Assembly (NCBI GenBank): GCA_002189035.1
Contig: NEEC01000017.1
Coordinates: 558,001-622,000, forward strand
Source: Utricularia gibba
Lineage: Eukaryota; Streptophyta; Magnoliopsida; Lamiales; Lentibulariaceae
DNA: 64,000 nucleotides
Direction of reading: 5' to 3'
Part shown: positions 1-11,560 of the stretch, piece by piece
Numbering within the stretch: the first letter of the stretch is position 1
How the letters are laid out: each line of letters opens with the position of its first letter
Notes under the pieces: generated by a model
What the model was told of the DNA's origin: nothing
The model's input: the letters and a program-made list of their open reading frames with translations, nothing else
The model's database searches: none
Translations under genes and position numbers: made by a program

Positions 1-29
1 TACCTATGTTGGGAGAGGAACATCCCATC

Positions 30-930
30 TCAAGACCGAGTGAGCACGATGCCGAAAAAATAACTAGCTTCGCCAAGATCTTTTATAGTGAATTTCATGT
101 GCAAGGCTTTCTTCAAAGCAGTAATATCGGATAAGGAGGAACCCACTATCAAAATATAATCAACGTATACCAATAATGCCATGAAGCCATCAGAGTTCCA
201 TCGCACAAAGATGCAAGCATCAGAGTTAGCCTGCGTGAAATTGAGAGTGCACAGGAACGTAGTGATCTCAACATTCCATTGGCGTGATGCCTGCTTAAGC
301 CCATATAAGGATTTTTTCAAGAGGCAAGCATCCCCTGGCTTGCGAGGAAGATCATCATGAGGTGTCATATAGACTTCCTCATCTAGTCTTCCATGGAGAA
401 ACGCATTATTCACATCGATTTGATGGAGAAGCCAGCCGTGCTTAGCGGTTAGGGCCAGTAAAATTCAAATGGTTGTTGCCTTGGGTACGGGTGCGAAGCT
501 GTCATGGAAATCCACACCTTCGACCTGTGTATACCCCTTAGCCACCAGATGAGCCTTATATCATTCTATCTGTCCATTCGGTAGGCTTTTGATCTTATAT
601 ACCCACTTGCACCCAATGGCACGTTTGTCTGCAGGAAGAGGGACAATATCCCAAGTGTGATTCTGGTCTAATGCTCGAAGTTCCTGCTGCATGGCATCGC
701 ACCAACAGGGATGGCGACGAGCCTCTTGGTAATTTCGTGGCTCTATCAAGATAGGAGGGTCATTGGGTTGAGACACGCCCACCTGATAAGTATAATAATC
801 TTTCATCTTGGTGGGTGGAAGACGGAGGCGGTCACTGCGGCGCAATTTAGCAATCTCAGAGGGCTGAATGTTGCTGTCCACCGGTGGAGCATTGTCCCCC
901 ATGGGGTCTACAATGACAGCTAGACGTGCC
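30..930 (-). pseudogene. copia reverse transcriptase fragments
   Basis: The upstream block (561 to about 930) carries ARRHPCWCDAMQQELRALDQ, WDIVPLPADKRAIGCKWVYK and a frame end after IKSLPNGQIE, the N-terminal RVT_2 pattern. After a frameshift the block 30-413 has NNAFLHGRLDEEVYM, LKKSLYGLKQASRQW and FIKDLGE-like motifs. The catalytic YVDD box reads YVDY, a loss of one metal-binding aspartate. The upstream partner 'VD' of VDVNNAF is also lost to the broken frame. Non-functional. Confidence 0.85.
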
Positions 931-936
931 AATACT

Positions 937-1449
937 TCAGACCTTACATCGTGGAGGATGCTCTGAAAAGTTGGGCATATCACCGTCACAATCCATAACA
1001 TCAGATGATGACACCTCAACAGACACACTAGAAGGGACTCCAGATCCCCTGGTGTCAAGTTCATCCTCATCATTAATAACGTCTGCTTCTGGGAAAATTA
1101 GTGGCAACAGGACATCCAGAGAGTCTAGATCAACGAAGCCCTTGAGAGGATATACATTTTCAAAGAACTTGACATCCCGTGAGATGAAGATTTCTTTAGT
1201 GCACAAGTCATATAACTTGTACCCTTTGTGATCTATAGGGTACCCCAGGAACATACACTTGCGTGCTCGAGCTGCTAGTTTATCATTTTCAGCACTAAGG
1301 TTGACTGCGTATGCTAAGTAACCAAAGATACGCATGTGGTCATATTCTGGTGGTTTATTCATCAAAACTTCAAATGGAGTTCGCCAATTTAGCACCAAAG
1401 ATGGAAGCCTGTTTATGATATAAGTGGCGGTAAGAACCGCTTCACCCAA
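937..1449 (-). pseudogene. copia integrase C-terminal part
   Basis: The translation has the standard end of a copia integrase: a run like AVLTATYIINRLPS, then TPFEVLMNKPPEYDHMRIFG and CMFLGYPIDHKGYKLYDL. These are the hallmark 'FG-L-Y----D-----R-KC-FLGY---KGYKLYDL' motifs. It lies between the integrase core and the reverse transcriptase in the expected order. A stop truncates it near 937. Confidence 0.85.
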
Positions 1450-1658
1450 AAGATATTAGGGAGTCTAGCTTGGAACATAAGGGCCCGTGTGACTTCTAGT
1501 ATATGCTTGTGCTTCCGCTCTACTCGTGCATTCTGTTAGGGGCATTTTGTGCAAGAAAATTGATGGTGTATGCCTTTCTTAGCATATAGGTCACGAAACT
1601 GGTGACTCAAAAATTCGCCTCCTTTATTTGATCGGATATGTTTAGTAGTGTACCCAAA

Positions 1659-2444
1659 CTAATTTTCAGCATACTTGAGGAAGGCTTCCAAATAAGCATC
1701 GACTCCTGACTTAACATTTAGCAAGTAGATCCATGTGGCTCTAGAGAAATCATCCGCAATTGTAAGAAAGTACCGAGTGTCTGTGATCGTTGCACATTTA
1801 TAGGGACCCCATAGATCATAATGCAAGAGATAATGGGAATGAGGAGCCCATGAGGTACTTATCGGTAGTGGAACCTTATGGAACTTGGCGAAATGGCAAA
1901 AATCGCAAGGAGTTCCGTTTAGACCACAAGAAAAATTCATATGTTTGGACTTGGAATCAGAAAAGTGCCTCAATCGACAATGCCAAAGCAATGAATCGTT
2001 CATGTTCTGAGTATCAGCAAAGAAGGATAATGCAGGGATCAAGTTATTCACCAAGTTGCTTTGCAGCGTACTTGAGTGGGCTTGTAAAGCTGCAAAGCTG
2101 CCAACCAGGTTTGAGAAGAAAGAGCGCCTATTAGTCACGTATAGGCCGTCCTGGACTCGTCCAACCGTCAATATCTTATGTGTGTCCCGGTCCTGCAATA
2201 GACAATGTTGGCTAGAGAAAATAACATTGATACCAGTGTCATCAGCTAATCTCTTGATAGAGATCAGATTATACTTGAAGTATGATACTAATAGAGTGTT
2301 TTTCAGCTGCAAAGTGTCAGTCAAGATAATGTTTCCAACCCCCTGGACAAGGACAACACACCCATTTGGCAAATTAACTTGCATCTGTACCACTGGTTTA
2401 AGCGAACTAAAGCATGATTTTGAGTATCCAATGTGCGTCGTCAC
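1659..2444 (-). pseudogene. copia protease end, GAG-pre-integrase and integrase start
   Basis: This 261-codon open stretch begins with a protease-distal segment (VQMQVNLPNG and LLVSYFKYNLISIKRL, typical of the region just after the aspartic protease). It continues into the GAG-pre-integrase motif LLWHCRLRHFS and then a zinc-binding CDFCHFAK and the integrase core start HYDLWGPYKCATITDTRYF. The usual copia histidine-histidine-cysteine-cysteine arrangement is recognisable. It ends at a stop before the second catalytic aspartate region. Part of element no. 1. Confidence 0.85.
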
Positions 2445-2791
2445 TTTTGAGTCTATGATCCATTCCCAAGAGTGACATGTAATATCATTGCGGGTATCAC
2501 TCTATAGACAAAAATCTGCAAGCGCCATACCTGAGAAGGAAAAATTAGCCACTTACTGTCCGGTTGCTGGGTTTTGCTGTTGTTGACCACCTCCTTGGAA
2601 AAGCTTTCCTAGCTCTCGTTGAATTAATTGTATGGAGTCAAGATATGCCCCAGAGGTGTCGCTGTCACAGATGAAGACAGATTTTCATCTAGTGATGTTT
2701 CCACGCAATGAGCTGCTAGCTTATAGGACTCATAGTTCATGCCTTGTTTGGGAACTAAATTCCAAGAGTTCTGTGTGGCATCCTTTTGGGA

Positions 2792-3016
2792 CTATTGACC
2801 AGATCTGCTTCCTTTCTTTCGCCACCATGGTGGTGGTTCTCTGATAGTAAAGCAGGTATCTTGCATGTGACCGGCTTTCTTAGAAATCGCACAGTAACAG
2901 TTATCCCTTTTTTGCCCTGACTTAAGGTTCATGTTGCTGTATGGCTGCGATGTTGAATTGTTGAACATAGCAGAGTTAGAGTGAATGTTCACGCCTTCTA
3001 ACCGCTGCTTGGCCAT
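2792..3016 (-). pseudogene. copia gag zinc-knuckle fragment
   Basis: A short open stretch carries a degenerate CCHC knuckle (CYCAISKKAGHMQDTCF), the nucleic-acid-binding end of a copia Gag. The spacing between the first two cysteines is one residue short of the consensus. A 23-bp piece of this knuckle (2858-2880) recurs exactly at 5678-5700 beside a hAT transposase fragment. Confidence 0.75.
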
Positions 3017-3019
3017 CCA

Positions 3020-3646
3020 CTATTCAACATTTAGTAGTGCTGCATAAGCCTTCGAAACTAGCATAGAATCATCCATAGCAAGCAGTTGATTACGCGTCAC
3101 CTCATATTGATCATCAAGGCCAAATAGGAACTGGCTAAGCTTTGTTGCTGCGAAGAGTTTATCAATGCACACTGGCGTATGGCATTGGGTGCAGCAGACA
3201 TCTGGGAGAAGCACGTCCAAATCCTTCCATAGGCCACTCAATTTAGTGTAGTAATGAGCAATGCTCATATCCCCCTGCCTTAAGTTGTACAGGTCAAACT
3301 ACACTTGATAGAGCATAATGTTGTTAAGTTGACCATAGTGCACTTCAAGAGTTCGCCATAGCTCGCACATCCAGTGAAACTTGTTACAAGATCCTTAGAA
3401 AAAGAATTTAGTAGCCAGGACATTACCATGAAATCATTTGATTTCATAGCCACAGTTGTATGAAGGATCATTGGGAGGAGGTTTGAGGATATCTCCATAG
3501 ATCATTCCTAATTTGTTCTTGGCACCTAAAGCCAACCGTACACCACGACACCAATCGAAGTAATTCTGTGTTGTCAACAGATCGCTTACTAGTGAGGTGT
3601 TCGGGTGATTTGATCTGCTCAAATGCAGGGGATCGGCTCTGTCCAT
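3020..3646 (-). pseudogene. copia gag fragment (N-terminal and UBN2-like part)
   Basis: The segment starts at an ATG at 3644-3646. It contains a copia-type gag N-terminus with DPLHLSRSNHPNTSLVSDLL and then NYFDWCRGVRLALGAKNKLG, the usual 'DPL-L--SD-P---L-S--L---NY--W----ALGAKNKLG' pattern. The downstream part (3020-3268) has the typical YYTKLSGLWKDLD and FLFGLDDQYEVTRNQLLAMD motifs of retrotransposon gag. Frameshifts near 3280-3440 break the frame. It once coded the nucleocapsid precursor of element no. 1. Confidence 0.85.
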
Positions 3647-4058
3647 CTCAGAACCTGCAGTGAGAGGTCTGAACAGCGACGTATTGTCGTGATCCTGCGC
3701 AATCGGAAGCTGCTGGTAATGAATCAGTGGGAATTGCGGTTATGCTCCATGCTCACCGTACCATGAACAAGATCTAGATCCCATAATTGAGGAATTGAAG
3801 TGGGAGAGCAGATATCCTAAGCGGAAGAATGCTTAGTTTTTCTTATTGAAGCTGAAGGTATGTACAGGGTTTTATACTGAAAGTATAGGCACGCGATCTG
3901 TACTCGTAAAACCGTCAAAACAAACTCTGTGTCAGAGCACGCCTGCTCTTGCATCCGCGGGAGTGCGCATCCCATGGTACTCAAGACGTTGCAAGTGGTC
4001 CTGCGGGGCATTTCCAGCATATTTCTTCTTAAGTAACATACCTACCTACCTTGAGATG

Positions 4059-4944
4059 GAGTGGGAAGGCATTGAGGTCCAAATCGCGAAATAGGGAGGA
4101 GAGGCGATGCAGGACACGCAAAATAGGGACATGGGTCTGTAGCACAACGAATAATTTGGGTGGAGTTGCAGGATGGTGGAACATGCCGCCGTGAAAGTGA
4201 GATCAAAGTCGGGAAGAGAAGCGGATTATCGGTACATGAAGACATTTACATGAATGAAATCAATGAAGTGGGTCGTTTCTTGGGCGGAGGATGGATCTTC
4301 AGATCAGGAGATCGACATCTTTTCCACTGACGTCACACATCTACCTCGCCCACAGAAGTGCATTATTGAGGCTTGGTGCTTTTGGACAGACGTTAGGGAA
4401 GGATGGTTATGGAGGATGCTTCTTCACTTGTGGGTAGTCTGTCAGCAGCTGTATCCCATAGTCAAAGATACCAGAAACACGGCGGAGGATTTGCAGAATC
4501 ACAAGCATGCTGTTGTGATTTTAAAGCATCGGCGGCACCCCATCTCTTAAATGCTGGAAGATACAGATTCCCCTCCGTGTCTTCTCTCCTGGAAACCATT
4601 ACATGCTTATCATAGTAGTAAAGTAATTCTTAAAAATATAAAAAGCAATCAAAATTAATTTTATAAAAATATACTATTACATGCTTATCATAGTAGTAAA
4701 GTAATTCTTAAAAATTAATTCTTGTAGATTAGAATTTGATATAAGTTTTAAATACATAATCAATTCTATTGAGAATTTGAATGATTTCTAAACCTTGCTT
4801 ATACCGACAGTTTGCGATAGAGTGGGAAGGCATGAAGGTCCAAATCGCGAAACAAGGAGAAGAGACAATGCAGGACACGCAAAATAGGGATATGGGTCTG
4901 TAGCACAACGAACAATTTGGGTGGAGTTGCAGGATGGTGGAAAA
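4059..4944. repeat. Diverged direct repeat pair (4059-4180 and 4820-4944)
   Basis: About 120 bp are repeated with roughly nine-tenths identity by eye (GAGTGGGAAGGCAT... to ...GCAGGATGGTGGAA). A weaker match follows each copy (4190-4250 and 5088-5150, GTGAGATCAAA..GGGAA.AG). Both minus-strand translations share CNSTQIxRCATDPxPYFACPA. I do not recognise a protein family, so the repeated unit could be an exon relic or a transposon end. A second short duplication (about 40 bp, ATTACATGCTTATCATAGTA) at 4599-4638 and 4675-4716 lies between them. Confidence 0.6.
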
Positions 4945-5459
4945 TGGTATTTTATGAATTTACTCATTTCACGTCTATCTCTCATATAGTAAATTTATTT
5001 TTTTTCAGATGGAGGAGACACTTTTTTCATACAATTAGATGATAGTGGTTATTTTTCAAAATCACTCGTTAAAAATATCACCCTAAGGTGAGATCAAACT
5101 TGGGAAAAGAATGAAATATTAGCATAAAGATAAATATTTTTTTGAAAATGTTTTTTATACACATGATTCCAAATACGAAATAATTATATTTGAGGAATTT
5201 ATTTCACGTAATTATTGGATTTTGAATTAATATATAATATATAACATTTAATTACATAATTGTTGTATTATTCTTTAGATTAGTGATTAATCGAAAGATT
5301 ACAAATTCAACTTTTATTTTCATAATACATATAAAAATTCAATAATACAAATTAGATATCTTATAATATTTAGAACAATATTTTGATGTTAAACACAGAA
5401 AACAATAAAATTATAATTAATTTCAAAAATACTCATTCAAAAAAAATGAGTTATTCTAT

Positions 5460-5700
5460 AAAATAATTAACCCGTGGCCCCTTAAATGGGAACCGGGGCT
5501 CCTGAGGACCCCGCCGCTCTCTTCTCCGCGTTGCCCAACCAATCCTTGGCACACACCAGCGCTTCCACCGTCTCCGGCCGCAACGAGCACCGGTAGCCAT
5601 CCATTTCCTTGGGCACCGTGTCGAAAACAGATTCGGGAGGGACCGTGCAAACCGGGATGGACAGGATGTCCAGAGCCATCTTGCATGTGACCGGCTTTCT
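5460..5700 (-). pseudogene. hAT transposase C-terminal dimerisation fragment fused to gag knuckle scrap
   Basis: A GC-rich island in AT-rich DNA translates on the minus strand to MALDILSIPVCTVPPESVFD, then YRCSLRPETVEALVCAKDWL. This is the pattern of the hAT-family C-terminal dimerisation domain (A-DIL-IP-STV-SES-F ... R--L-P--VEAL-C--DWL). Just upstream, at 5678-5700, are 23 bases identical to the copia gag zinc knuckle at 2858-2880. AT-rich DNA resembling the hAT-type element interior at 22645-22710 adjoins it (5705-5785). It is a truncated mosaic and not a functional transposase. Confidence 0.75.
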
Positions 5701-6640
5701 CTGATATATGTATTATAATTATAATTATATTTAATTTTGAATAATTTAAATTCATTATATATATATTATTTAAAAACATGGACTATCATTAAGCAATGAA
5801 TGCTCTATTTTTTCCATAGAGATATAATATTTAATTCTTGTTTGAAGATTATTGTCCACATTTCTCTATCCTACTCAATAAAGTCCTTATTGTACTTTCC
5901 CATTTCATAAATAATTACACTTCTATGCCTCTATTTTCTCAACACACCTACTTAGCCTTTATTTAATGATAATAAATAATGAAAATCATTATAGCGTGAA
6001 AAAAACATCCTAAATTTTAGGTTTTTCCACTAACTCCTATCTTTTTATCTTTTCTATTAATCTTTCATATGTGGCACAAATTGTGATTAATTGCTAGAAT
6101 AAAATTCATATCATTTTTTGGACAAAAATAACTTCCTTATTTAAGGATTAGGTCTTAATGGACACAAATGTAAAATTAGATGCAAATTTTGGTTATTTAT
6201 AGTGAATTTAAAAATGCTACGTGCATTTCCAAATCAACATCTCAAAGGTGTGTTTGGTTGCAAATTGATGAGAAGGGATAGGGTAAATCTTGGTAAAAAG
6301 AGATATATTGAAGTAAAAATTATTTAAATCAATATATGAATGTTTCATAAAAATGTGAAAATGATGATTTTTTCATTATATTTTCGAGAAAATGATGAAA
6401 TCATCAAATTTTATTTCTATAATAATTTAAATTAGTACAATTATCTTCTTTTAAACATATGTTAGAGGATAATATCCTTTGGATGTGCCATTAATGACGT
6501 CATAAATCTTACTGTTGGAGGTAAGAATGAATCATAGGTACCTTTATTTTATAACAAACCGATAACGCCAAGAATTGTTATGATAACTTATTGCAAGCTA
6601 TGAAACAGTGAAAAATCCCTTGACTTGTCACCCGTGAGAC
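5701..6640. other. AT-rich intergenic DNA, no gene seen
   Basis: The first 85 bases resemble the interior of the hAT-type element at 22454-23012. A TGTGTTTGGTTGCAAATTGATGAG stretch near 6247 looks like a PIF/Tourist-type MITE end, but I find no matching inverted partner. The last part is the 3' flank of the GRP locus that ends at 6641. Confidence 0.5.
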
Positions 6641-7625
6641 CTACCATCCGCCACCAGCAGCGCCGCCACCTGCGCCAAATCCTCCGCCGATGCCGTGTCC
6701 ATGACCACCGCCTCCACCACCGCCGCCTCCTCCGGCAACGATCCCACCTCCAAGATTTCCAGCGCCACCGAATCCGCCACCTGCCCCAAAGCCACCTCCG
6801 ATACCACCTCCAATTGCTCCTCCGCCGCCGCCACCTCCGGCAGCAACGATCCCACCGTGTCCAACAGACACACCGACGCCGCCACCTTTACCAAAACCAG
6901 CTCCATGGCCACCGATCGCGCCACCACCTCCGGCGCCACCTCCGGCAACGATGCTGCCGCCACCATGTCCATGACTTCCGGCGACTCCAAAGCCACCACC
7001 TTTCCCAATTCCTGCTCCATGGCCACCAATCGCGCCTCCTCCACCAGCACCACCCCGGCGGCGATGCTCCCGCCACCATGGCCATGACTTCCCGAGACAC
7101 CAAATCCACCACCCTTTCCCAATCCTATTCCATGACCCAAAGCGGCACCTCCTCCGGCGCCACCACCTGCGGCAATGCTTCCGCCACCGAGTCCATGACT
7201 CCCAACCGCACCGAATCCACCACCTTTTCCCAATCCTATTCCATGACCAATCGCGCCACCTCCTCCAGCGCCACCGCCCGCAGTGATGCTTCCACCACCA
7301 TGTCCATGACTTCCGGCGGCACCAAAACCACCACCTTTCCCGAACCCACCGCCAAGAATTCCGCCGCCTAGCCTCCACCACCTCCACCCGCAATCCGCCC
7401 ACCACCGCCCTTGATAGGCCCATGATCAGCAGGTACGGAAAAATGGGGTTTAATCTTGGGCACTCCCGGTCTAACAAAGCGACCGCCTATCAGCGGTCCA
7501 TGGATAGGCTTCCGGCCAAAGAAGCCTTTGCCGTATTCACGGCCGTCGTGAACATCTAGAGAAGATGCTGCAATCAAGTTTACAGCCAAGAGAAACAGCA
7601 CCAGAAGCTTCCTTGAAGAACCCAT
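6641..7625 (-). pseudogene. Glycine-rich protein locus A (His-containing), two frameshifts
   Basis: The ATG at 7623-7625 opens a good signal peptide (MGSSRKLLVLFLLAVNLIAA, cleavage near residue 22). Next comes a basic, Pro/His-containing linker (to about residue 80) and a Gly-rich run. The frame then meets TAG at 7368-7370. Ignoring one shift there and another near 7060, Gly-rich coding continues to a stop at 6641-6643. Its modules of about 37 residues are of the type GKGGGFG..GSHGHGGGS..AGGGAGGG. It resembles cell-wall GRPs with His-Gly motifs and is clearly diverged from loci B-Q. A TATA-like CTATATATT lies about 70 bp upstream. Either a pseudogene or indel errors in the consensus. Confidence 0.75.
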
Positions 7626-7691
7626 TCTTCTTTCCGTATTGCCCACTTGCAGTTTGCAATCTGCATGGAAGTTTGATCCAAGGAAGCCATG

Positions 7692-7700
7692 AATATATAG
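7692..7700 (-). promoter_or_regulatory. TATA box of GRP locus A
   Basis: CTATATATT on the minus strand, about 67-75 bp before the ATG of locus A. Confidence 0.6.
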
Positions 7701-7709
7701 CGATGCCAA

Positions 7710-8742
7710 TGATGCACCGAGCTAGAGCATTAAAGCATCAACGTGTTGTCATCAAGGGCGGATGGGGCACCAAGTTGCCATAAATGATCTCTCTTGCGGC
7801 TACTAAAACCAGCTACTTCCCATCATTGAGATTGTTTTTAGTGGCATTTAAAACCCCCCACACCATATTCTATATCATTTACTGTCTTCATCTCGAGGTC
7901 AAACTTGGAACATTAATCTGTACTCCATCCCTCAAACTGGGAATAACTCAATAAATCCATCATACTTTTGGTATCACTAATCATGTTCTACTATATGATA
8001 TTGTCAATATCTGATTCTTACAATTTTGGCATTATTTCTTTTTAGAGTAAAATTACTCACTGAAGATTTGAATAGTACTTTTATTTAACCACGTTATCTC
8101 CATTCTTAATTAATGTGGTATATTGTCAAAGTTGGGGGTGTTCTAATCTAACAATGGCTTATGTTTGAGAGTCATGTTTTATTTGATGATATTGCCATTT
8201 GAATAAAATGATCATAATATTTCGTAATTCGTGTACGACTTTATATTGCTGGTTCACATATACTGCGTTAGATTTATTACTATTGGTGCTTAGATTTTTA
8301 TTTTGTAAAATTAGGGCCCTTTTTATTTGATGGATTGCCAATACGTGATGTTAATTAAATGGAATTGCTAGTAGAACATTCGACATCGGTATATTTATTT
8401 TTGGGTAATAAAGTATTTGTAGGAAGCTGTTGTCTGTTTCTAAATTCACACAATAAGTAATGATAAGTGTGATATTATTGGATGCTGCTAAGTCCATTAT
8501 TAGTATGTCACGTGCTATATTATTCGCCACGTGATTAGCAATTAAAGAAAACGCCCCTAATCGCCGCAATAATTATTCTTGCTATTAATTCCCACAATCC
8601 ACCGATGCCGACAGCGGGTTTCATGACAATGCGGTAAAAAAAATTCCGGCGAAAAATAAAAAAGAAATCTGCCTGGAATGTTTGAGATTTAAATTGATTA
8701 GAATTGATTATTGGGTTTGGGATTTTTTGCATCGTGGCATAT
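7710..8742. other. Promoter-side and AT-rich spacer, no gene seen
   Basis: This is sequence upstream of locus A followed by AT-rich DNA. The short open frames have no recognisable motif. I see no repeat with a clear boundary. Confidence 0.5.
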
Positions 8743-11560
8743 TGTTGGAATATGCGCTATATATTTATTTAAATATTAATTATGTAGTAATTTCAAATAA
8801 TATATTGGTATAAAAGTATGAATCATTGTAATAACGATTATTTTGTTTTCAAAGTTTTAAATATAGGGTGCTTTTTAAAATTTTCTCAAATCAGAAATTC
8901 TCATCTATCGAATCTTCAATTTTCAACTTTGTATCAGAGTCTTTTCTTGTTCCTCTTTGCCCATCCGTCCCCATCCCTGGGTTATTTCCCTCAAGTTGTC
9001 TTGATTTCTACCATCATGTAGAACCCTAGGGTTCCTCTTTGGAAAATTGACCCTGGGTAAATAGAAGTAGTGGATGGACTAGTTATTGCTAAAAAAATAT
9101 GGGTACATCAGTGACCATCAATTAGTTGAAGTAGATTATGGACATGATGGCAAAAATGCTTCAGATGCATATAGAAGAGATGAAAAACGCATCAGCAAAT
9201 CGGGCCATTGTTATGCATCAAGATGTGACACCAACGAGGGTGCAACTACTACCCTTGGAAGTAAAGCTTGAATTATATGCAATTACCTTAGCTCTCTTGC
9301 TAGGTTAGCCTAGGGCTTCATAAGAAAAACTTGGAGAAGTTTATTGATGGAGAAAATGGAGATGAACCACTTGATGAGAAAAGGGAAAGCCCCTTGGAAT
9401 GCAATCAATTCATCCATCACTATCATACTAGAATCCATCCCTTGAACAATCAATGTGTGGAAAACACTTGAAAGATGTATTATGGATCAAGTAATGTTAT
9501 TATGATGACTGAAGTGGAAGATAAAATTGATAGTTGCATATAAGGGGAACATTAAAAAAGGGAGTATGCCATTGCAATGAAGGGCATGTGGTCTTTATCT
9601 CGATCATTATGATCCACTTAAACTGGCCTACCCTGATGATATAGTTTTAGGCAAATCGTATATTGAACGAAGGAAAGTGATTAAATTCCTCAAGGAGTTG
9701 TATTCATACAGACAAGCATTCATTTATCATCTAAAAATGTTACTATCATTGTAATAAGTTATAGCAACATTGAAGCAAGAAGAAATTCGACATAAAGTCA
9801 TGATCAGTGGGAACTCTCCTCCAATGAGATTTGCTCTGATCATTCCAAAAAACCCTAAACCAAAAGAGAATGCTACAATTGTAGAAAGAAGAGATATTTG
9901 AGCTATGATTGTCCATTTCCTAATAATGCTACTAAATTCAAAGGAGGTAGAAGTATGGAGGTAGGAGATGTCAAAGTGCAAAAGTCTTAGTCAAACTCAT
10001 CTAGTCATTGAAGATATTCCTATAGGATACTCACATGCTGAAATGTTAAATGATTGGAAGAGTTGAGACAATTCAAAAAAAAAAAAAAAAATAGAATGAA
10101 TAAGCATAGAGTAAATATCACACATCTGAAAATCAAGAGATCTACAGAAGTTTTGTTGAATAGGCTAATACAGATTTGGGTAATAAAGAACAAACTTTCA
10201 GTTCAAATAGGTCTACTAAATATTTGATTGTAGATTCAAGTGTCTCAAGGCATGCGATTGGTGATCAATCAATATTTGACTCATATAACACTAACAAGAG
10301 TAAGCAGCAAAACTCAGAGCAAATGATTTATGAGATATCACAATCGCTTAATGTAAGTGGTGTAGTACATTGCACCCTTTTATTACTCTATCGACAATCT
10401 TATATGTGCATTAATTCTTTGTTAATTTGCTATCTGTTAGTGAGATAGTAGATGAACTAAATTGTGTTGTTATATTTGATCAAGATAAATGTTATTTCAA
10501 AGAAGAACATTGGAAGCATACTCGAGATTTGAATAAGACGTGATGATTTGTGGTTTCTAGACAAAGCAAGATTATGCTACAATACTATAGAGTAGGTCAC
10601 CTATCTTTTGTTAATATGACTCATTTGTATTTGAAGATGATATAAAAGGTAAATAAAAGCAAACTACTTAATGAGACATGCAAATCGAGTAAATATACAA
10701 GAACATATTATTCATATGTAGAAAATTTGAGTTGAAAACTTTTTTCATCTTGTACATTTAAGTGTTTGGGGGCCATATCCTATTATAGTTCATTATTTTT
10801 ATTGATTGTCATTCTTGAATGAAATGGGTTTATATGTTGAAAGAGAAGAATGAAAAGTTGAGAGGTTATCATGGATTAAGAGCCTTTATAAAGTCACAGT
10901 TTGGGACTAAGATTCAAATATTAAGAATTGATAACGGTATAGAATACTTGAATCAATACTTTGATAGTTATTTGTTTGGAGTAGGCTATATTCATCAAAT
11001 ATCATGTCAATAAACTTATCCTAAAAATGGTGTAACTGAATGCAAGAATATGCATCTTCTAGAGATTGTAAGGTCATGAATGATAAAAATGAATGTATCA
11101 AAATTCTTGTGTGTGAAAGTATTATGATAGGAACTTGATAAATAGGATACTATTTGGAGTATATAATAAAAAAAACTCCAACATAAATCTTGTTTGAAAC
11201 TAATACTGCTATAGTATTTCTATAAGTCTTTGGATGTGTATGCTTTATAAGAAATTATTAGCAATACTAAAATAATCTTAATCCTAGAATCCTGAGATAC
11301 ATCTTTATAGGATACTTCTCAAGGCCGAAAGACTATCGTTGCTACTCATCCATTGAAACAAAATTCTTCATAAGCATGGATGTCATATTATTTGAAAACA
11401 TGTATGTCAGACACCCTAGATCAGAAGTAATCTGAACTAATAGTTAGCAGTCCTACCGTACGAATTATTTATGAAATAATGGACAAATAAGATACATCCC
11501 TCGAAGGTGAAGTATTGAGGCCGTGATCAACAAAGTCATTATAGAATTGAACTTGATGAA
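8743..11560 (+). mobile_element. Heavily decayed Ty1/copia element no. 2, plus strand, lacking RT
   Basis: A likely short 5' LTR (8743 to about 8928, TGTTGG...CAACT) is followed by TTTGTATCAGAGTC (8929-8942), a good match to the initiator-Met tRNA primer-binding site. Downstream, in scattered frames, are a gag knuckle CYNCRKKRYLSYDCPF (about 9870), a protease-like LIVDSSVSRHAIGD (about 10225, DSG changed to DSS) and an integrase core near 10819-11013 (WVYMLKEKNEK, FIKSQFGTKIQILRIDNGIE). An integrase tail near 11290-11400 reads NPRILRYIFIGYFSRPKDY, then FFISMDVILFE. No reverse transcriptase or 3' LTR was found. An old, internally deleted copy. Confidence 0.8.
10819..11013 (+). pseudogene. copia integrase core fragment
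   Basis: The 64-codon open stretch has WVYMLKEKNEK, FIKSQFGTKIQILRIDNGIE and YIHQISCQ. These correspond to the integrase core between the first and second catalytic acids ('LRSDNG-EY') and the following 'G--HQ-SC-' motif. The conserved RSDNG is RIDNG here, with the catalytic Asp retained. The frame is stopped on both sides. Confidence 0.8.

Larger units (their letters stand above)
1..4038 (-). mobile_element. Decayed Ty1/copia retrotransposon no. 1, truncated by the window start
   Basis: Read on the minus strand, the order is a probable 5' LTR, gag, zinc knuckle, protease/pre-integrase, integrase and reverse transcriptase, the Ty1/copia order. Many frameshifts and stops separate the blocks, so it is not functional. 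The probable LTR (about 3788-4038) starts TGTTAC on the minus strand and holds a TATAAAA at 3870-3876. It is followed by a degenerate primer-binding-like stretch TGGGATCTAGATC. The RNase H end and the 3' LTR would lie beyond base 1. Family assignment rests on the conserved pol motifs described in the separate entries. The exact LTR ends are inference. Confidence 0.85.

Noticed and set aside
6641-7477. Arg/Trp-rich or Val/Glu-rich minus-strand frames at each GRP
   Set aside because: They are the +1 and +2 frames of Gly-rich code (GGN read as GNG or NGG), not separate genes.
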